A DNA stretch of 64,000 nucleotides from Eubacterium sp. (lineage in GTDB: Bacteria; Bacillota; Clostridia; Lachnospirales; Lachnospiraceae), in assembly GCA_017437905.1 (NCBI GenBank), contig JAFRWY010000047.1:1-64000 (forward strand), in the 5' to 3' direction. Positions 9,774-17,697 of this stretch are shown here, one piece after another. Every line of letters starts with the position of its first letter. The stretch's first letter is position 1. Position numbers and translations under genes: made by a program. The notes beneath the pieces were generated by a model that made no database searches, had not been told where the DNA came from, and saw nothing but the letters and a program-made list of their open reading frames with translations.

Positions 9774-9800
9774 GAGAATCCCCCGATATAGTCAAATTAA

Positions 9801-9843
9801 AACAAAAGGAAAAGAAAACGGTTCCTGCTACGCAGGAACCGTT
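9801..9843 (-). terminator. Intrinsic terminator of the major pilin gene
   Basis: A perfect 12-base stem (AACGGTTCCTGC with GCAGGAACCGTT, 9817-9828 and 9832-9843) with a 3-base loop is followed on the minus strand by TTTTCTTTTCCTTTTG. It sits 40 bases after the pilin stop and 28 bases before the YfhO start. Confidence 0.92.
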
Positions 9844-9883
9844 CCCTTAAAATAACAGTTACTTACTGAAGTTAGTAATCTAT

Positions 9884-10378
9884 TTACTGAGATGTAAGTG
9901 TCTGTGATCCACTCAGAGTTGTTGCTCCAAGTGTAATAGACTTTTCAGCCTCGATAACCTTCCATCCACCTGCCGGAATGTCCTCGCCATCAACTGTACC
10001 AGGATTTAACAGCCAAACCGCATATCTGTTATTCTCAGATTTGTAAACAAATGCACTGATGATGTACTTATCATGTCCTGATTCACCCTTGTATGCAACC
10101 TGAACAGAGAAATCCTCAGTGATGTCAGTCAGCTTGGAAATCTTGTCCTTATACTGGTCATCAGTCGGAAGTGTGGTAATATCCTTACCATAGTACTCAG
10201 TAGCCGTAGCCTGTGCCGCAACATACGCAGCTTCTGCATTAGTAGTTACCTGTTTCTCACGTGCCTTGTCGATGTAGCCGAGCAGAGCCGGTACAAGGAT
10301 AGCAGCCAGGATCGCCAGGATAACGAGAACGACGATCAATTCAACGAGTGTAAAACCTTTATCATTTCTTTTCTTCAT
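9884..10378 (-). CDS. pilA: Type IV major pilin (prepilin)
   Basis: A 164-residue class III prepilin. The leader MKKRNDKG is cut before F9, giving mature FTLVELIVVLVILAILAAI with glutamate at position +5, as needed for pilus assembly. A hydrophobic alpha-1 helix, the PALLGYIDKAREKQ segment and a small soluble domain follow. The start at 10378 is preceded by GGAGGAAAG; an ATG 33 bases earlier has no site. It has its own strong promoter and its own terminator, unlike the minor pilins at the far end of the cluster. This fits a highly expressed major subunit. Confidence 0.93.
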   Translation of the reverse strand: MKKRNDKGFTLVELIVVLVILAILAAILVPALLGYIDKAREKQVTTNAEAAYVAAQATATEYYGKDITTLPTDDQYKDKISKLTDITEDFSVQVAYKGESGHDKYIISAFVYKSENNRYAVWLLNPGTVDGEDIPAGGWKVIEAEKSITLGATTLSGSQTLTSQ

Positions 10379-10443
10379 AAGATACTTTCCTCCTTCATAT
10401 AATTTTTTCATTTTGTTGAAACTCTCTCATGAATCATGGTTTT

Positions 10444-10471
10444 ATTTTAGCACATTCACGGCGGTTTGCAA
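10444..10471 (-). promoter_or_regulatory. Promoter of the major pilin gene
   Basis: On the minus strand TTGCAA (10466-10471), a 16-base spacer and TAAAAT (10444-10449) form a good sigma-A promoter about 65 bases before the pilin start. Confidence 0.75.
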
Positions 10472-10529
10472 GTCATTATGTAAACCCCTCCGTCAAATCT
10501 ATCATATGGACAATGATTCACAAATTTTC

Positions 10530-10546
10530 TTGTGCATTATGCACAA
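10530..10546. promoter_or_regulatory. Perfect 17-base palindrome upstream of the pilin promoter
   Basis: TTGTGCATTATGCACAA is an 8-base perfect inverted repeat around one base, centred roughly 100 bases upstream of the predicted pilin transcription start. It looks like a binding site for a dimeric regulator. The rest of the pilB-pilin gap (10547-10701) shows no other gene or element I can support. Confidence 0.5.
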
Positions 10547-10701
10547 AACGCATGTTGCAAGTGTGTTTCGACTGTGTTTTTTCTGTGTTTTGTCGAACAT
10601 AGTATCGATTTTCATAGAAAAACCACCCTGTTTTTACCCCCAAATACCCTTCCAAAACCATCTCCTTCCTCTAAAAAACATACATTTTTCACACTTTGCG
10701 T

Positions 10702-10733
10702 TCCTTCGTCGTTCTTCGTGTTCTTCAGGATAA
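10702..10733. repeat. Degenerate copy of the GATCCTTCG/CAGGATGACA palindromic element
   Basis: CCTTCGTCGTTCTTCGTGTTCTTCAGGA matches the core of the interspersed element but has lost the GAT and TGACA ends. First of two copies in the pilB-pilin gap. Confidence 0.55.
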
Positions 10734-10753
10734 TGTAGTGTGTCAAATGATAC

Positions 10754-10784
10754 GATCCTTCGTCGCACTTCGTGCTCCTCAGGA
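10754..10784. repeat. Interspersed palindromic element, pilB-pilin gap
   Basis: GATCCTTCG...CTCAGGA, nine bases from the pilB stop codon. The inner halves TCGCACTT/CGTGC form the hairpin top. Confidence 0.7.
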
Positions 10785-10792
10785 AGTTATGG

Positions 10793-12478
10793 CTAGTCGT
10801 AGTAAGCCACCTTCACCAGCTCTTCGGCGGTGGTGAGGCCTTCTTCGATCAGCTCCATACAACTCTCCTTCAGGGTCAGCATGCCAAGCTCTTTCCGGGC
10901 ATATTCCTTAATCTCTTCGGAAGATGCGTTATCGGTGATCAGCTTGCGAACCGGTTTGTCGATGGGCAGAATCTCATGGATGGAGATACGGCCACGGTAT
11001 CCGGTACCGTTACATTTCTTGCAGCCAACCTTATGCTTGATCCGTTCCAACGGACGTCCGATGATCCGGATCTCCTCTTCTGTGGGAGCCCCCCATTCAC
11101 CACAATCCGGACAGATCTTCCGTACCAGTCGCTGGGCGATGATACCCACCAGGGAATTTGCCAGCATATAGGACTCAATACCCATATCGATCAGACGGGT
11201 AACTGAGGATGCGGCATCATTTGTATGCAATGTAGAAAGAACGAAGTGGCCGGTGATCGCCGCACGAACGGCGATGGATGCAGTTTCCGCATCACGGGTC
11301 TCACCAAGCATGATGATATCCGGATCCTGACGGAGCAGGGCACGTAGACCGATCTCAAAGGTAAGACCTGCGGTAACATTTACCTGCATCTGATTCAGCT
11401 TCGGCAGGTTCTTCTCCACCGGATCCTCGATGGTGGAGATATTCACGGCTCTCTGAGAAAGTTCAGAGAGGATCATATACAAAGTTGTAGACTTACCGGA
11501 ACCCGTGGGTCCGGTAACATATACGATACCGTTCGGTGAACGGAGCATGTCACTGACCAGCTTATAGTTCCGTTCATTCATACCGAAGGTTCCGCTGTGA
11601 TCGATGGTTGAAGCGGATGCCAGGAGGCGGAGAACCGCCTTCTCACCGAACACGGTGGGGATTACGGACACACGGACGTTGATGGGCGTACCCTCGACGT
11701 TCGTCTTAAAATGCCCGTCCTGCGGGATACGACGTTCCGCGATATCCAGATCACCGACAATCTTTACGCGGGCGATCAGGGAGTTGTGAATGCTCTTTGG
11801 GAGCGTCATAAAATCTACAATAACACCATCCATACGCATGCGGATAGATGTATGCTTTTCAAATGGCTCGATATGAATATCGGATACGTTTGAGTTATAA
11901 GCACGAACGACCAGCGAGTTCAGGAGGTTAATGATCGGAGTATCGTCATCCGCATCCTCAACATTCACTTCAATGACATCATCCTCTGCCAGGGAGGACT
12001 TTGCAGCCTTATCCGCCGCTTTCTTCGCAGAAACCTCCGAATAGTAGTACTGGATCGCATTCTCCAGCGGCTGCTTCTCCGTCAGCTCAATCATAAGGTC
12101 CGTACCGGTTACCTGACGGATATCCTCAATACCATAGAAGTTCAGCGGATCATTTGTCAGGACATAGAGTACGCCATCCTCGATCCGGTATGCCATCATA
12201 CCGTACTTCTCAGCCAGTGGCTGGGGGATGGTCTCAACGGCATTCACATCAACAGCAAGATCCGTGATATTTACCACATTGTACTGCAGTCTTCGTCCCA
12301 GAGCTTCCAGCATCTGGCGTTCGGTGATGATATTCAAAGCAATCAGTGCACCACCAAGACGAACGCCCTCGTGGGTCTTCTGGTACTCGATTGCTGCACC
12401 GATGTCGTCATCGGTTACATAGCCGAACTCCTTCAGGACATCACCGATTCGAATGTTCTTATTTGATCTTGCTTCCAT
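10793..12478 (-). CDS. pilB: Type IV pilus assembly ATPase PilB with MshEN c-di-GMP motifs
   Basis: A 561-residue hexameric ATPase that powers pilus extension at the inner face of the membrane. Residues 10-33 (RIGDVLKEFGYVTDDD...Q) match the 24-residue MshEN motif RLGxxLxxxGxxxxxxLxxxLxxQ. Residues 40-63 form a second copy with arginine in place of the last glutamine. The core has Walker A GPTGSGKST (about residue 325), the Asp box, Walker B with MLGETRDAETA and the LSTLHTNDAASS His box. A four-cysteine zinc motif (CPDCG...CKKC) lies near residues 455-490. MshEN domains bind c-di-GMP, so pilus extension is probably controlled by that messenger. No PilT retraction ATPase is present in the window. 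Confidence 0.95.
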   Translation of the reverse strand: MEARSNKNIRIGDVLKEFGYVTDDDIGAAIEYQKTHEGVRLGGALIALNIITERQMLEALGRRLQYNVVNITDLAVDVNAVETIPQPLAEKYGMMAYRIEDGVLYVLTNDPLNFYGIEDIRQVTGTDLMIELTEKQPLENAIQYYYSEVSAKKAADKAAKSSLAEDDVIEVNVEDADDDTPIINLLNSLVVRAYNSNVSDIHIEPFEKHTSIRMRMDGVIVDFMTLPKSIHNSLIARVKIVGDLDIAERRIPQDGHFKTNVEGTPINVRVSVIPTVFGEKAVLRLLASASTIDHSGTFGMNERNYKLVSDMLRSPNGIVYVTGPTGSGKSTTLYMILSELSQRAVNISTIEDPVEKNLPKLNQMQVNVTAGLTFEIGLRALLRQDPDIIMLGETRDAETASIAVRAAITGHFVLSTLHTNDAASSVTRLIDMGIESYMLANSLVGIIAQRLVRKICPDCGEWGAPTEEEIRIIGRPLERIKHKVGCKKCNGTGYRGRISIHEILPIDKPVRKLITDNASSEEIKEYARKELGMLTLKESCMELIEEGLTTAEELVKVAYYD

Positions 12479-12512
12479 AGTTGCCTTCTCCCATAAGTAT
12501 GTGGCGCGTGTT

Positions 12513-12543
12513 AGATCCTTCGTCCTTCGGACTCAGGATGACA
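12513..12543. repeat. Interspersed palindromic element, pilB-pilO gap
   Basis: AGATCCTTCGTCCTTCGGACTCAGGATGACA: a full copy, with the inner GTCC/GGAC arm able to base-pair. Confidence 0.8.
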
Positions 12544-12628
12544 TTGTGTGTCGCTACGGTCAGGACGACAGAGCATATTGCATCGATTCGGATGATACAG
12601 ATGTCGTCTGTTTCGGGTAGCTTGCATT

Positions 12629-13591
12629 TTATTCAGCCGCGGATTCTGTCGTTTCTCCTTCTTCCGTCCCTTCTGTTTCATCCGCATTGACTGCAGATGT
12701 ATCGCACATATAAACCTCCAGCTTCACGGTCAGGGACTTCCTGACTGTGGTATCTTCCACCAACTGTTCCGCAGTCACACCTGTACCGTCCGCGGTTACC
12801 GGGGTCGTAACACCATTGGAACCTGTTGAAGAGATGATGTTCCCATTAGCATCCCGAATCACATACGTCCGGTATTCGCCCCAGGTATAGCTTGTAAGCA
12901 ATGCTGTCTTGTCCAGCTGTCCCAGTTCCTCCAAAAAGTTCTCCAGGGCACTGACTTCTCCGCCGACCGTGATGGTCACGGGTACAGCATAGATTTCCGT
13001 ATTCGGCTGATAGCCTCCTACAATTCCCCCGTTGATGGACTCCATCAATTCACTGGTAGCCTTCGAGGAATTCGTATTTGAACTCTTTGATGTTGTACTT
13101 GTTGAATCTTCCGTGGATGTTTCTTCTGTCGTTTTTTTACCGGACGTAGAGTTTGCCTTTTCCTGGGCATCCTGGTATTCCTGTTTTAACTCCAGCTGCT
13201 TTTTGTAAAGAGCGGAATTAACATAAGCCATACGTCCCGTAGGCTTTGTAGGCATATTGAACTTCAGTTCGTAGATATTGAGTTCTCTCTTGGTCGCCAG
13301 GCCGGTCAGCATCTGATCCACCTCTGCACTGGTCATGATCTGATAGAAATCATCCTTAACTTTTGCGAGCTCTTCTTCATATTCTTCCGCCTGCATCTCA
13401 ATCAGAGAAACGTTCGCGATCTTCATTTTATTCAGCTTCTGGGTCTCTTCTTCTTTTTCAATCTTCGCTTCCAGATCACTATACGCTTTGATCTGCGGGA
13501 TAATCCCCCAATAGCCGATAGCCACGATGATAACACCGATCAGCATACCGACCAGAAGTTTTTTATCGCGTTCTGTCATATTTGTTTTCAT
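12629..13591 (-). CDS. PilO-like inner-membrane pilus alignment protein
   Basis: A 320-residue bitopic protein with a short cytoplasmic N-terminus, one transmembrane helix (LLVGMLIGVIIVAIGYWGI, about residues 11-31), a coiled coil (about 35-85) and a ferredoxin-like outer domain interrupted by a low-complexity Ser/Thr linker (about 150-185). This order is that of PilO/GspM-type proteins, which pair with PilN to form the alignment complex. The position directly between pilB and the pilM-pilN fusion supports the call. The start follows GAGGAGAGC. Sequence identity to known PilO is not obvious, so the symbol is left empty. Confidence 0.72.
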   Translation of the reverse strand: MKTNMTERDKKLLVGMLIGVIIVAIGYWGIIPQIKAYSDLEAKIEKEEETQKLNKMKIANVSLIEMQAEEYEEELAKVKDDFYQIMTSAEVDQMLTGLATKRELNIYELKFNMPTKPTGRMAYVNSALYKKQLELKQEYQDAQEKANSTSGKKTTEETSTEDSTSTTSKSSNTNSSKATSELMESINGGIVGGYQPNTEIYAVPVTITVGGEVSALENFLEELGQLDKTALLTSYTWGEYRTYVIRDANGNIISSTGSNGVTTPVTADGTGVTAEQLVEDTTVRKSLTVKLEVYMCDTSAVNADETEGTEEGETTESAAE

Positions 13592-13630
13592 AGATGCTCT
13601 CCTCTATGTAACGTGTATCTCAAGTGATAA

Positions 13631-13658
13631 GATCCTTCGGTCCCGCCTCAGGATGACA
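13631..13658. repeat. Interspersed palindromic element, pilO-pilMN gap, copy 1
   Basis: GATCCTTCGGTCCCGCCTCAGGATGACA, followed 18 bases later by a shorter second copy. Confidence 0.75.
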
Positions 13659-13675
13659 TCGTGTCAGAAATGATA

Positions 13676-13696
13676 GATCCTTCGCTCAGGATGACA
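13676..13696. repeat. Interspersed palindromic element, pilO-pilMN gap, copy 2 (minimal)
   Basis: GATCCTTCG directly joined to CTCAGGATGACA; this is the shortest form, lacking the variable apical part. Confidence 0.75.
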
Positions 13697-13702
13697 GACA
13701 AA

Positions 13703-15175
13703 TCACTCGCTTGTTCTTCCTACTTCTTCCGCCAACGTGCACTCTACGTGAATGTTATACAGACCCGTTTTGTTATCGTACGTATATCCGGTATGGGTAA
13801 CCGTCATAAAGATTTTTTCATTCAAAAGCCGATCGATATAAAGGTATATATCATTCACATTGTCCGCCTTGGCTGTGAATCCGACCTTGCCGGTTTCCGC
13901 ATTGAAGTTGTTCATTTCAATCTCAGCATAGCCCTTGGCTGTGTCTTCCAGAATCTGAACAATATCTTTATTGCAGAGCGGATAGGATTTCACCGATTCC
14001 GATACAAAAAGGATGGCATTATACTTGGCAAGCATGCTGTCCCGTTTCGTGACCGCTTCATCATAAGCCATAACCTGCAGTTTCGTGGAGGGTTTCGAGT
14101 TATAATCATGCACCTCATTATATTGCGAATTCCGGATCAGGCGCATGGTCAGCGCGATCCCCATCGCAACGGCCATCACAATAAATGTAACAATGACAGA
14201 GATGATCCGGCTCCGGGTCTTCGGATCCATGGCCGGCTTCTCCTCATCCTTTGCATTGAAGTAGGAAAGGAAGTTACTGGATTTTCCCTGGTCGAAAAGA
14301 CCTGACACCGCAAAGAGTGCCATCTGTGCCTGCTGTTCCAGTTCCGGAGTGGATCCCACTCCCGTGTTGATGATCTCCACCGGTGCATTGATTCCCCGGT
14401 CCACCACCGCCTGGCGATACATGGGAAGATTTCCGCCATTCGATCCGGCTACCAGAACCTTCTCGATGGGAGAAGTGATCTTCTGTGAGCCCATGAACTG
14501 TTCCATCTGGTTCAGGGATCGTGCCAGGTCATCCATATAAGCCTCGGTGCCCGGTTCATTAAAGCATCGAATGGAGTTGTAATATTTGAATTCCCCGTCA
14601 GCAAAAAGGACGTTGGATACAAGGTTTCCGTTGATGATCTGGAGGACAAAGGTTTTGGCCTGCTTCAGGATCGTCTGTCCTGCATAACCAATGATCGACT
14701 CCTCACCGGAAATGATACCTTTCAGCTCGATCCCGATCCCCTGGAAAAGCTGGATAAACTCCTTCAACTGGTCCTTCGGAGCCATTTCGGCATAAAGCTT
14801 CCGGACTTTCGCTTTCCGATCCATACCCATCTGTGTGTAAGCCAGGGTATTGTCGGCGTCCTCACGCTGCATATCCGCAAATTCCCGCATGATAAAACCC
14901 AGCGTCTTCTTATCATTCAGGATCGGCACGGAAAGACTCTTACCTGCGATCTTATTACTGTTTACAACCAGATATACATCCTTCTTCGGGAAATTATTTG
15001 CTTCCCAGAAACTCCGTACATGCTCCCCCAGGGATTCCGCGTCCATGATGATACCGTTGATGATGCTTCCTTCCGGCGCCATGGTGGTATAGACCGCCTT
15101 CAGGTTTCCCCGTTTGGCCCGGGTTCCCAGTGCGATCTGGATGATCTGATTCGAGAAAAATACGCTTACACTCAT
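13703..15175 (-). CDS. PilM-PilN fusion protein of the type IV pilus
   Basis: A 490-residue protein. Residues of about 1-300 resemble the cytoplasmic actin-like PilM (IALGTRAKRGNLKAV, then DVYLVVNSNKIAGKSLSVP, and the VLVAGSNGGNLP phosphate-loop-like strand). A transmembrane helix follows at about 325-350 (ISVIVTFIVMAVAMGIALT). The C-terminal outer domain (about 360-490) has the PilN pattern of a coiled segment and a ferredoxin-like fold (YAEIEMNNFNAETGKVGFTAK). In most bacteria PilM and PilN are separate proteins whose interaction links cytoplasm to the alignment complex; here they are covalently joined. The start follows GAGGG. Function is inferred from architecture and operon position. Confidence 0.8.
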   Translation of the reverse strand: MSVSVFFSNQIIQIALGTRAKRGNLKAVYTTMAPEGSIINGIIMDAESLGEHVRSFWEANNFPKKDVYLVVNSNKIAGKSLSVPILNDKKTLGFIMREFADMQREDADNTLAYTQMGMDRKAKVRKLYAEMAPKDQLKEFIQLFQGIGIELKGIISGEESIIGYAGQTILKQAKTFVLQIINGNLVSNVLFADGEFKYYNSIRCFNEPGTEAYMDDLARSLNQMEQFMGSQKITSPIEKVLVAGSNGGNLPMYRQAVVDRGINAPVEIINTGVGSTPELEQQAQMALFAVSGLFDQGKSSNFLSYFNAKDEEKPAMDPKTRSRIISVIVTFIVMAVAMGIALTMRLIRNSQYNEVHDYNSKPSTKLQVMAYDEAVTKRDSMLAKYNAILFVSESVKSYPLCNKDIVQILEDTAKGYAEIEMNNFNAETGKVGFTAKADNVNDIYLYIDRLLNEKIFMTVTHTGYTYDNKTGLYNIHVECTLAEEVGRTSE

Positions 15176-15197
15176 ACTCTACCCTCGTGTTGATAAA

Positions 15198-15230
15198 GAT
15201 CCTTCGTCGCATACGCTTCTCAGGATGACA
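15198..15230. repeat. Interspersed palindromic element, pilMN-pilC gap
   Basis: GATCCTTCGTCGCATACGCTTCTCAGGATGACA; a full-length copy. Confidence 0.8.
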
Positions 15231-15328
15231 TCTATAGCACGTCATTTCATAATGACCGCTTATCCTCATAACAGCCGGTTACTCTCGCAACCGTCCATTC
15301 CGATTATCAGCTACCCTCTGACAACCGG

Positions 15329-16537
15329 TTATTTACTCTGATCTGCGATGGTTTGGTAAGACCCGTAAATAGGCGAAATAACCGCTACCATGATAAATCC
15401 GACCAAGGCTGCCATAATGACGATCATCAAAGGCTCCAGCATCGCAACCAGCTTGCCGATGGCGATCTCGGAATCATACTCCATCTGATCCGCGATGGAA
15501 TTCAGCATATTATCCAGTGCACCCGTCTCTTCACCAACGGATACGGAGGACGGAAGCTTCTTCACGAAGCCGTCAATTCCGGCCAATCCTTCGGAAAGCG
15601 GCTTGCCTGCACGGATATCCGCGATCATCTGATCAAACTGACTTTCAATATAGGTATTCCCGATGGTGGTTTTCGCGATCTGAAGGCAGGTTACGATGGG
15701 GATACCTGCGCTGTACATACTGGCCAGAGTTCGTGCAAACCGTGCCGTATATACGATCTTCCGGAGTTTTCCGATCTTCGGGATATGGATCTCCATCTTG
15801 TCCAGGAAGAGCCGTACCCTCGGGAAGGAGGAAACCACCTTCCATACCATGAACAGAATAACAACTCCAAAGATCAGAAGGTACCATTTGCTCGCCACGA
15901 AATCAGACATGCTCATCAGGAGCTCTGTCGCTGCAGGAAGCTCGTCCATCTGTGCGAACATTCCCTCAAATTGCGGAAGCACGAATCCCATGATAATGAT
16001 CAGAACTACTACGATCAACCCGCCGAGGATCTTCGGATAGGTCATGGAGCTCTTCACCTTCTGCTTCAGGCGGTGTTCCTTGCTGTAATAATCCGCCATG
16101 TTAAGAGCGGTAACATCCATATTTCCACCGCTTTCTGCGCTTCGGATCATATTCACGAAAAGACTCGGGAAACAGCCGCCCTGATCCTCCATAGCATCCG
16201 ACAGGGTCATACCGGAGCGGACACTCCGAAGGATATCGCCATATAATTTACGTTCGCCTTCCTTGATGGACTCATCTTCCGACATGATCTGAAGTGCCTT
16301 CACCAATGTAACGCCGGCAGAGAGAAGGCGGCCCAGGTTCCGTGCGAAATCCGCCACCTGGTCTTCCTTCAGCCTTTTGTAAATGGTTTTGCCCTTCGTC
16401 AGTTCCTTCGAATCCACGAGAAGAAGCCCATCCGACTTCAGCTTGCTCTGCAGATCAGCTTCATCCTGGGCTTTGATCTGACCGGACAGGATCCGGCCTT
16501 CTTCATTCTGGGCTCTGTACCGATAGCTTGTTGCCAT
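15329..16537 (-). CDS. pilC: Type IV pilus platform protein PilC/GspF
   Basis: A 402-residue polytopic membrane protein that couples the PilB ATPase to pilin assembly. It starts with the typical YRYRAQNEEGRILSGQIKA strand, followed by two T2SSF helical domains (DFARNLGRLLSAGVTLVKAL near residue 65; FARTLASMYSAGIPIVTCL near 270). Each is followed by transmembrane helices (GLIVVVLIIIMGFVLPQFE and LMIVIMAALVGFIMVAVISP). I chose the ATG at 16537 because GGGGGAA lies 7 bases upstream; an ATG ten codons earlier would read through part of the palindromic repeat. Length is normal. Confidence 0.95.
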   Translation of the reverse strand: MATSYRYRAQNEEGRILSGQIKAQDEADLQSKLKSDGLLLVDSKELTKGKTIYKRLKEDQVADFARNLGRLLSAGVTLVKALQIMSEDESIKEGERKLYGDILRSVRSGMTLSDAMEDQGGCFPSLFVNMIRSAESGGNMDVTALNMADYYSKEHRLKQKVKSSMTYPKILGGLIVVVLIIIMGFVLPQFEGMFAQMDELPAATELLMSMSDFVASKWYLLIFGVVILFMVWKVVSSFPRVRLFLDKMEIHIPKIGKLRKIVYTARFARTLASMYSAGIPIVTCLQIAKTTIGNTYIESQFDQMIADIRAGKPLSEGLAGIDGFVKKLPSSVSVGEETGALDNMLNSIADQMEYDSEIAIGKLVAMLEPLMIVIMAALVGFIMVAVISPIYGSYQTIADQSK

Positions 16538-16554
16538 GTTGTTCCCCCGTTTAA

Positions 16555-16586
16555 GATCCTTCGTCACTTCGTTCCTCAGGATGGCA
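16555..16586. repeat. Interspersed palindromic element upstream of pilC
   Basis: GATCCTTCGTCACTTCGTTCCTCAGGATGGCA; lies just before the pilC ribosome site. Confidence 0.75.
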
Positions 16587-16683
16587 AACTTAATGCGTCA
16601 TGTTCCTGATGATACCGCACCACATTCCTGAATGATGTTGCATCATGTAGATTGATGATATCGCACAATCTGCCACCTTGCCT

Positions 16684-17094
16684 CTAAGGCGAGGACTCCC
16701 GAATCTTATCATACAGTATACATAATACCACTACTACCACCCCCGATGCAAGAAAAGCAACAAGAGCAGGCCATTTTATTCCGAAATATAAGGTCCAAAG
16801 TACTGCAAATGCACCTCCGAGCAGCTCCACAACGGTATATCGAGCTGAAACCCTGGCACCGCAATACCTGCATTTGCCCCGAAGGCTCACCCAGGACAGA
16901 ATCGGGATCATGTCCCGCATCGTCAGTTCATGTCCGCAGGTCGTGCATTTCGAGTGTCCCAAAGTAAATTGCACATGCCGCGGCAGCCGGTAGATGATCA
17001 CGTTCAGGAACGAGAAGATGCTTGCTCCGATTGCAAAGAATATGATCTCGATCAGAACACGTGCCGCTATAATTGAGAATGAAAGCCAGTCCAT
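16684..17094 (-). CDS. Prepilin peptidase N-terminal domain protein, lacking the catalytic A24 domain
   Basis: A 136-residue membrane protein matching only the first half of PilD/GspO. It has the first helix, the FLNVIIYRLPRH segment, the zinc-binding four-cysteine loop (CTTCG...CRYCG), SARYTVVELLGG and two more helices. A complete enzyme is about 240-260 residues and continues into the aspartyl peptidase domain with a DxxxxxxPD aspartate and a GxGD aspartate. Here the chain ends right where the first catalytic region should be (LYDKIRESSP), and the downstream bases in all frames show no A24 domain. It may work with a separate catalytic protein, act only as a scaffold or methyltransferase-like half, or be a decayed gene. 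The start follows GTGGAG. Confidence 0.82.
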   Translation of the reverse strand: MDWLSFSIIAARVLIEIIFFAIGASIFSFLNVIIYRLPRHVQFTLGHSKCTTCGHELTMRDMIPILSWVSLRGKCRYCGARVSARYTVVELLGGAFAVLWTLYFGIKWPALVAFLASGVVVVVLCILYDKIRESSP

Positions 17095-17111
17095 ATGCTA
17101 CTCCACGCTAA

Positions 17112-17144
17112 GATCCTTCCGTTGCTTTGCTCCTCAGGATGACA
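17112..17144. repeat. Interspersed palindromic element between two pil-cluster membrane genes
   Basis: GATCCTTCCGTTGCTTTGCTCCTCAGGATGACA; full copy, with one change in the first arm. Confidence 0.75.
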
Positions 17145-17179
17145 CGACCATGTCCATTCTGCTCCGAAGGCGAAGACTC

Positions 17180-17638
17180 TTACTTTACAACGATATCATC
17201 ATCGTCAAAATGATATACATTCAATCTATAATCCACATCCCAATAGATTGCCTCCCCTTTCAACTGGAATGTCACAAAGAAATTCCCTTTTTCATAGGTC
17301 ATTCCGGTGATCTGGTGTTTCACAGCATCATATCCGGTAATCTTATAAGTACCCTCCGGGGTGTAGATCTGCTCCACCAACCCCTTTGTACCATCTTCCA
17401 TTCCATCATCATTTGAGGGATTAAATACGGTCTTATTCCTGCCGTACATTTCGATATCCGCAGATTGAAGCGCCATACGGGTATTCTTTGCTTCCCGAAG
17501 TACCGCTTTCGCATCCGACCGGAGTTTGAACACGAAAAAGACAGCTGCGCCGATGATCAGCGCCGCCAGAATGATTCCAACGATTTTAAAGAATTTGTAT
17601 ATCCTTAGCCTGGATTGCTCTTCCCTTTCCTTATCCAT
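17180..17638 (-). CDS. Small bitopic membrane protein of the pilus cluster, function unknown
   Basis: A 152-residue protein with a short charged N-terminus, one transmembrane helix (IVGIILAALIIGAAVFFVF, about residues 20-38) and an outer domain of about 110 residues. The outer domain is rich in aromatic and acidic residues and ends in DDDDIVVK. There is no prepilin leader (no G-F/M junction with E+5), so it is not a pilin. I place the start at ATG 17638 after GGGGAA; a GTG four codons earlier overlaps that site. Conserved position in the operon suggests a pilus accessory or assembly-complex role, but no family is recognised. Confidence 0.7.
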   Translation of the reverse strand: MDKEREEQSRLRIYKFFKIVGIILAALIIGAAVFFVFKLRSDAKAVLREAKNTRMALQSADIEMYGRNKTVFNPSNDDGMEDGTKGLVEQIYTPEGTYKITGYDAVKHQITGMTYEKGNFFVTFQLKGEAIYWDVDYRLNVYHFDDDDIVVK

Positions 17639-17697
17639 ACCGTTCCCCACTTCAGTTACATTTTAACACTTTGAACATGTAACAGCTATTGAGCCAT

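Noticed and set aside
10547..10700. A 48-codon minus-strand frame between pilB and the pilin
   Set aside because: Its start overlaps its only possible ribosome site and the translation shows no recognisable features.
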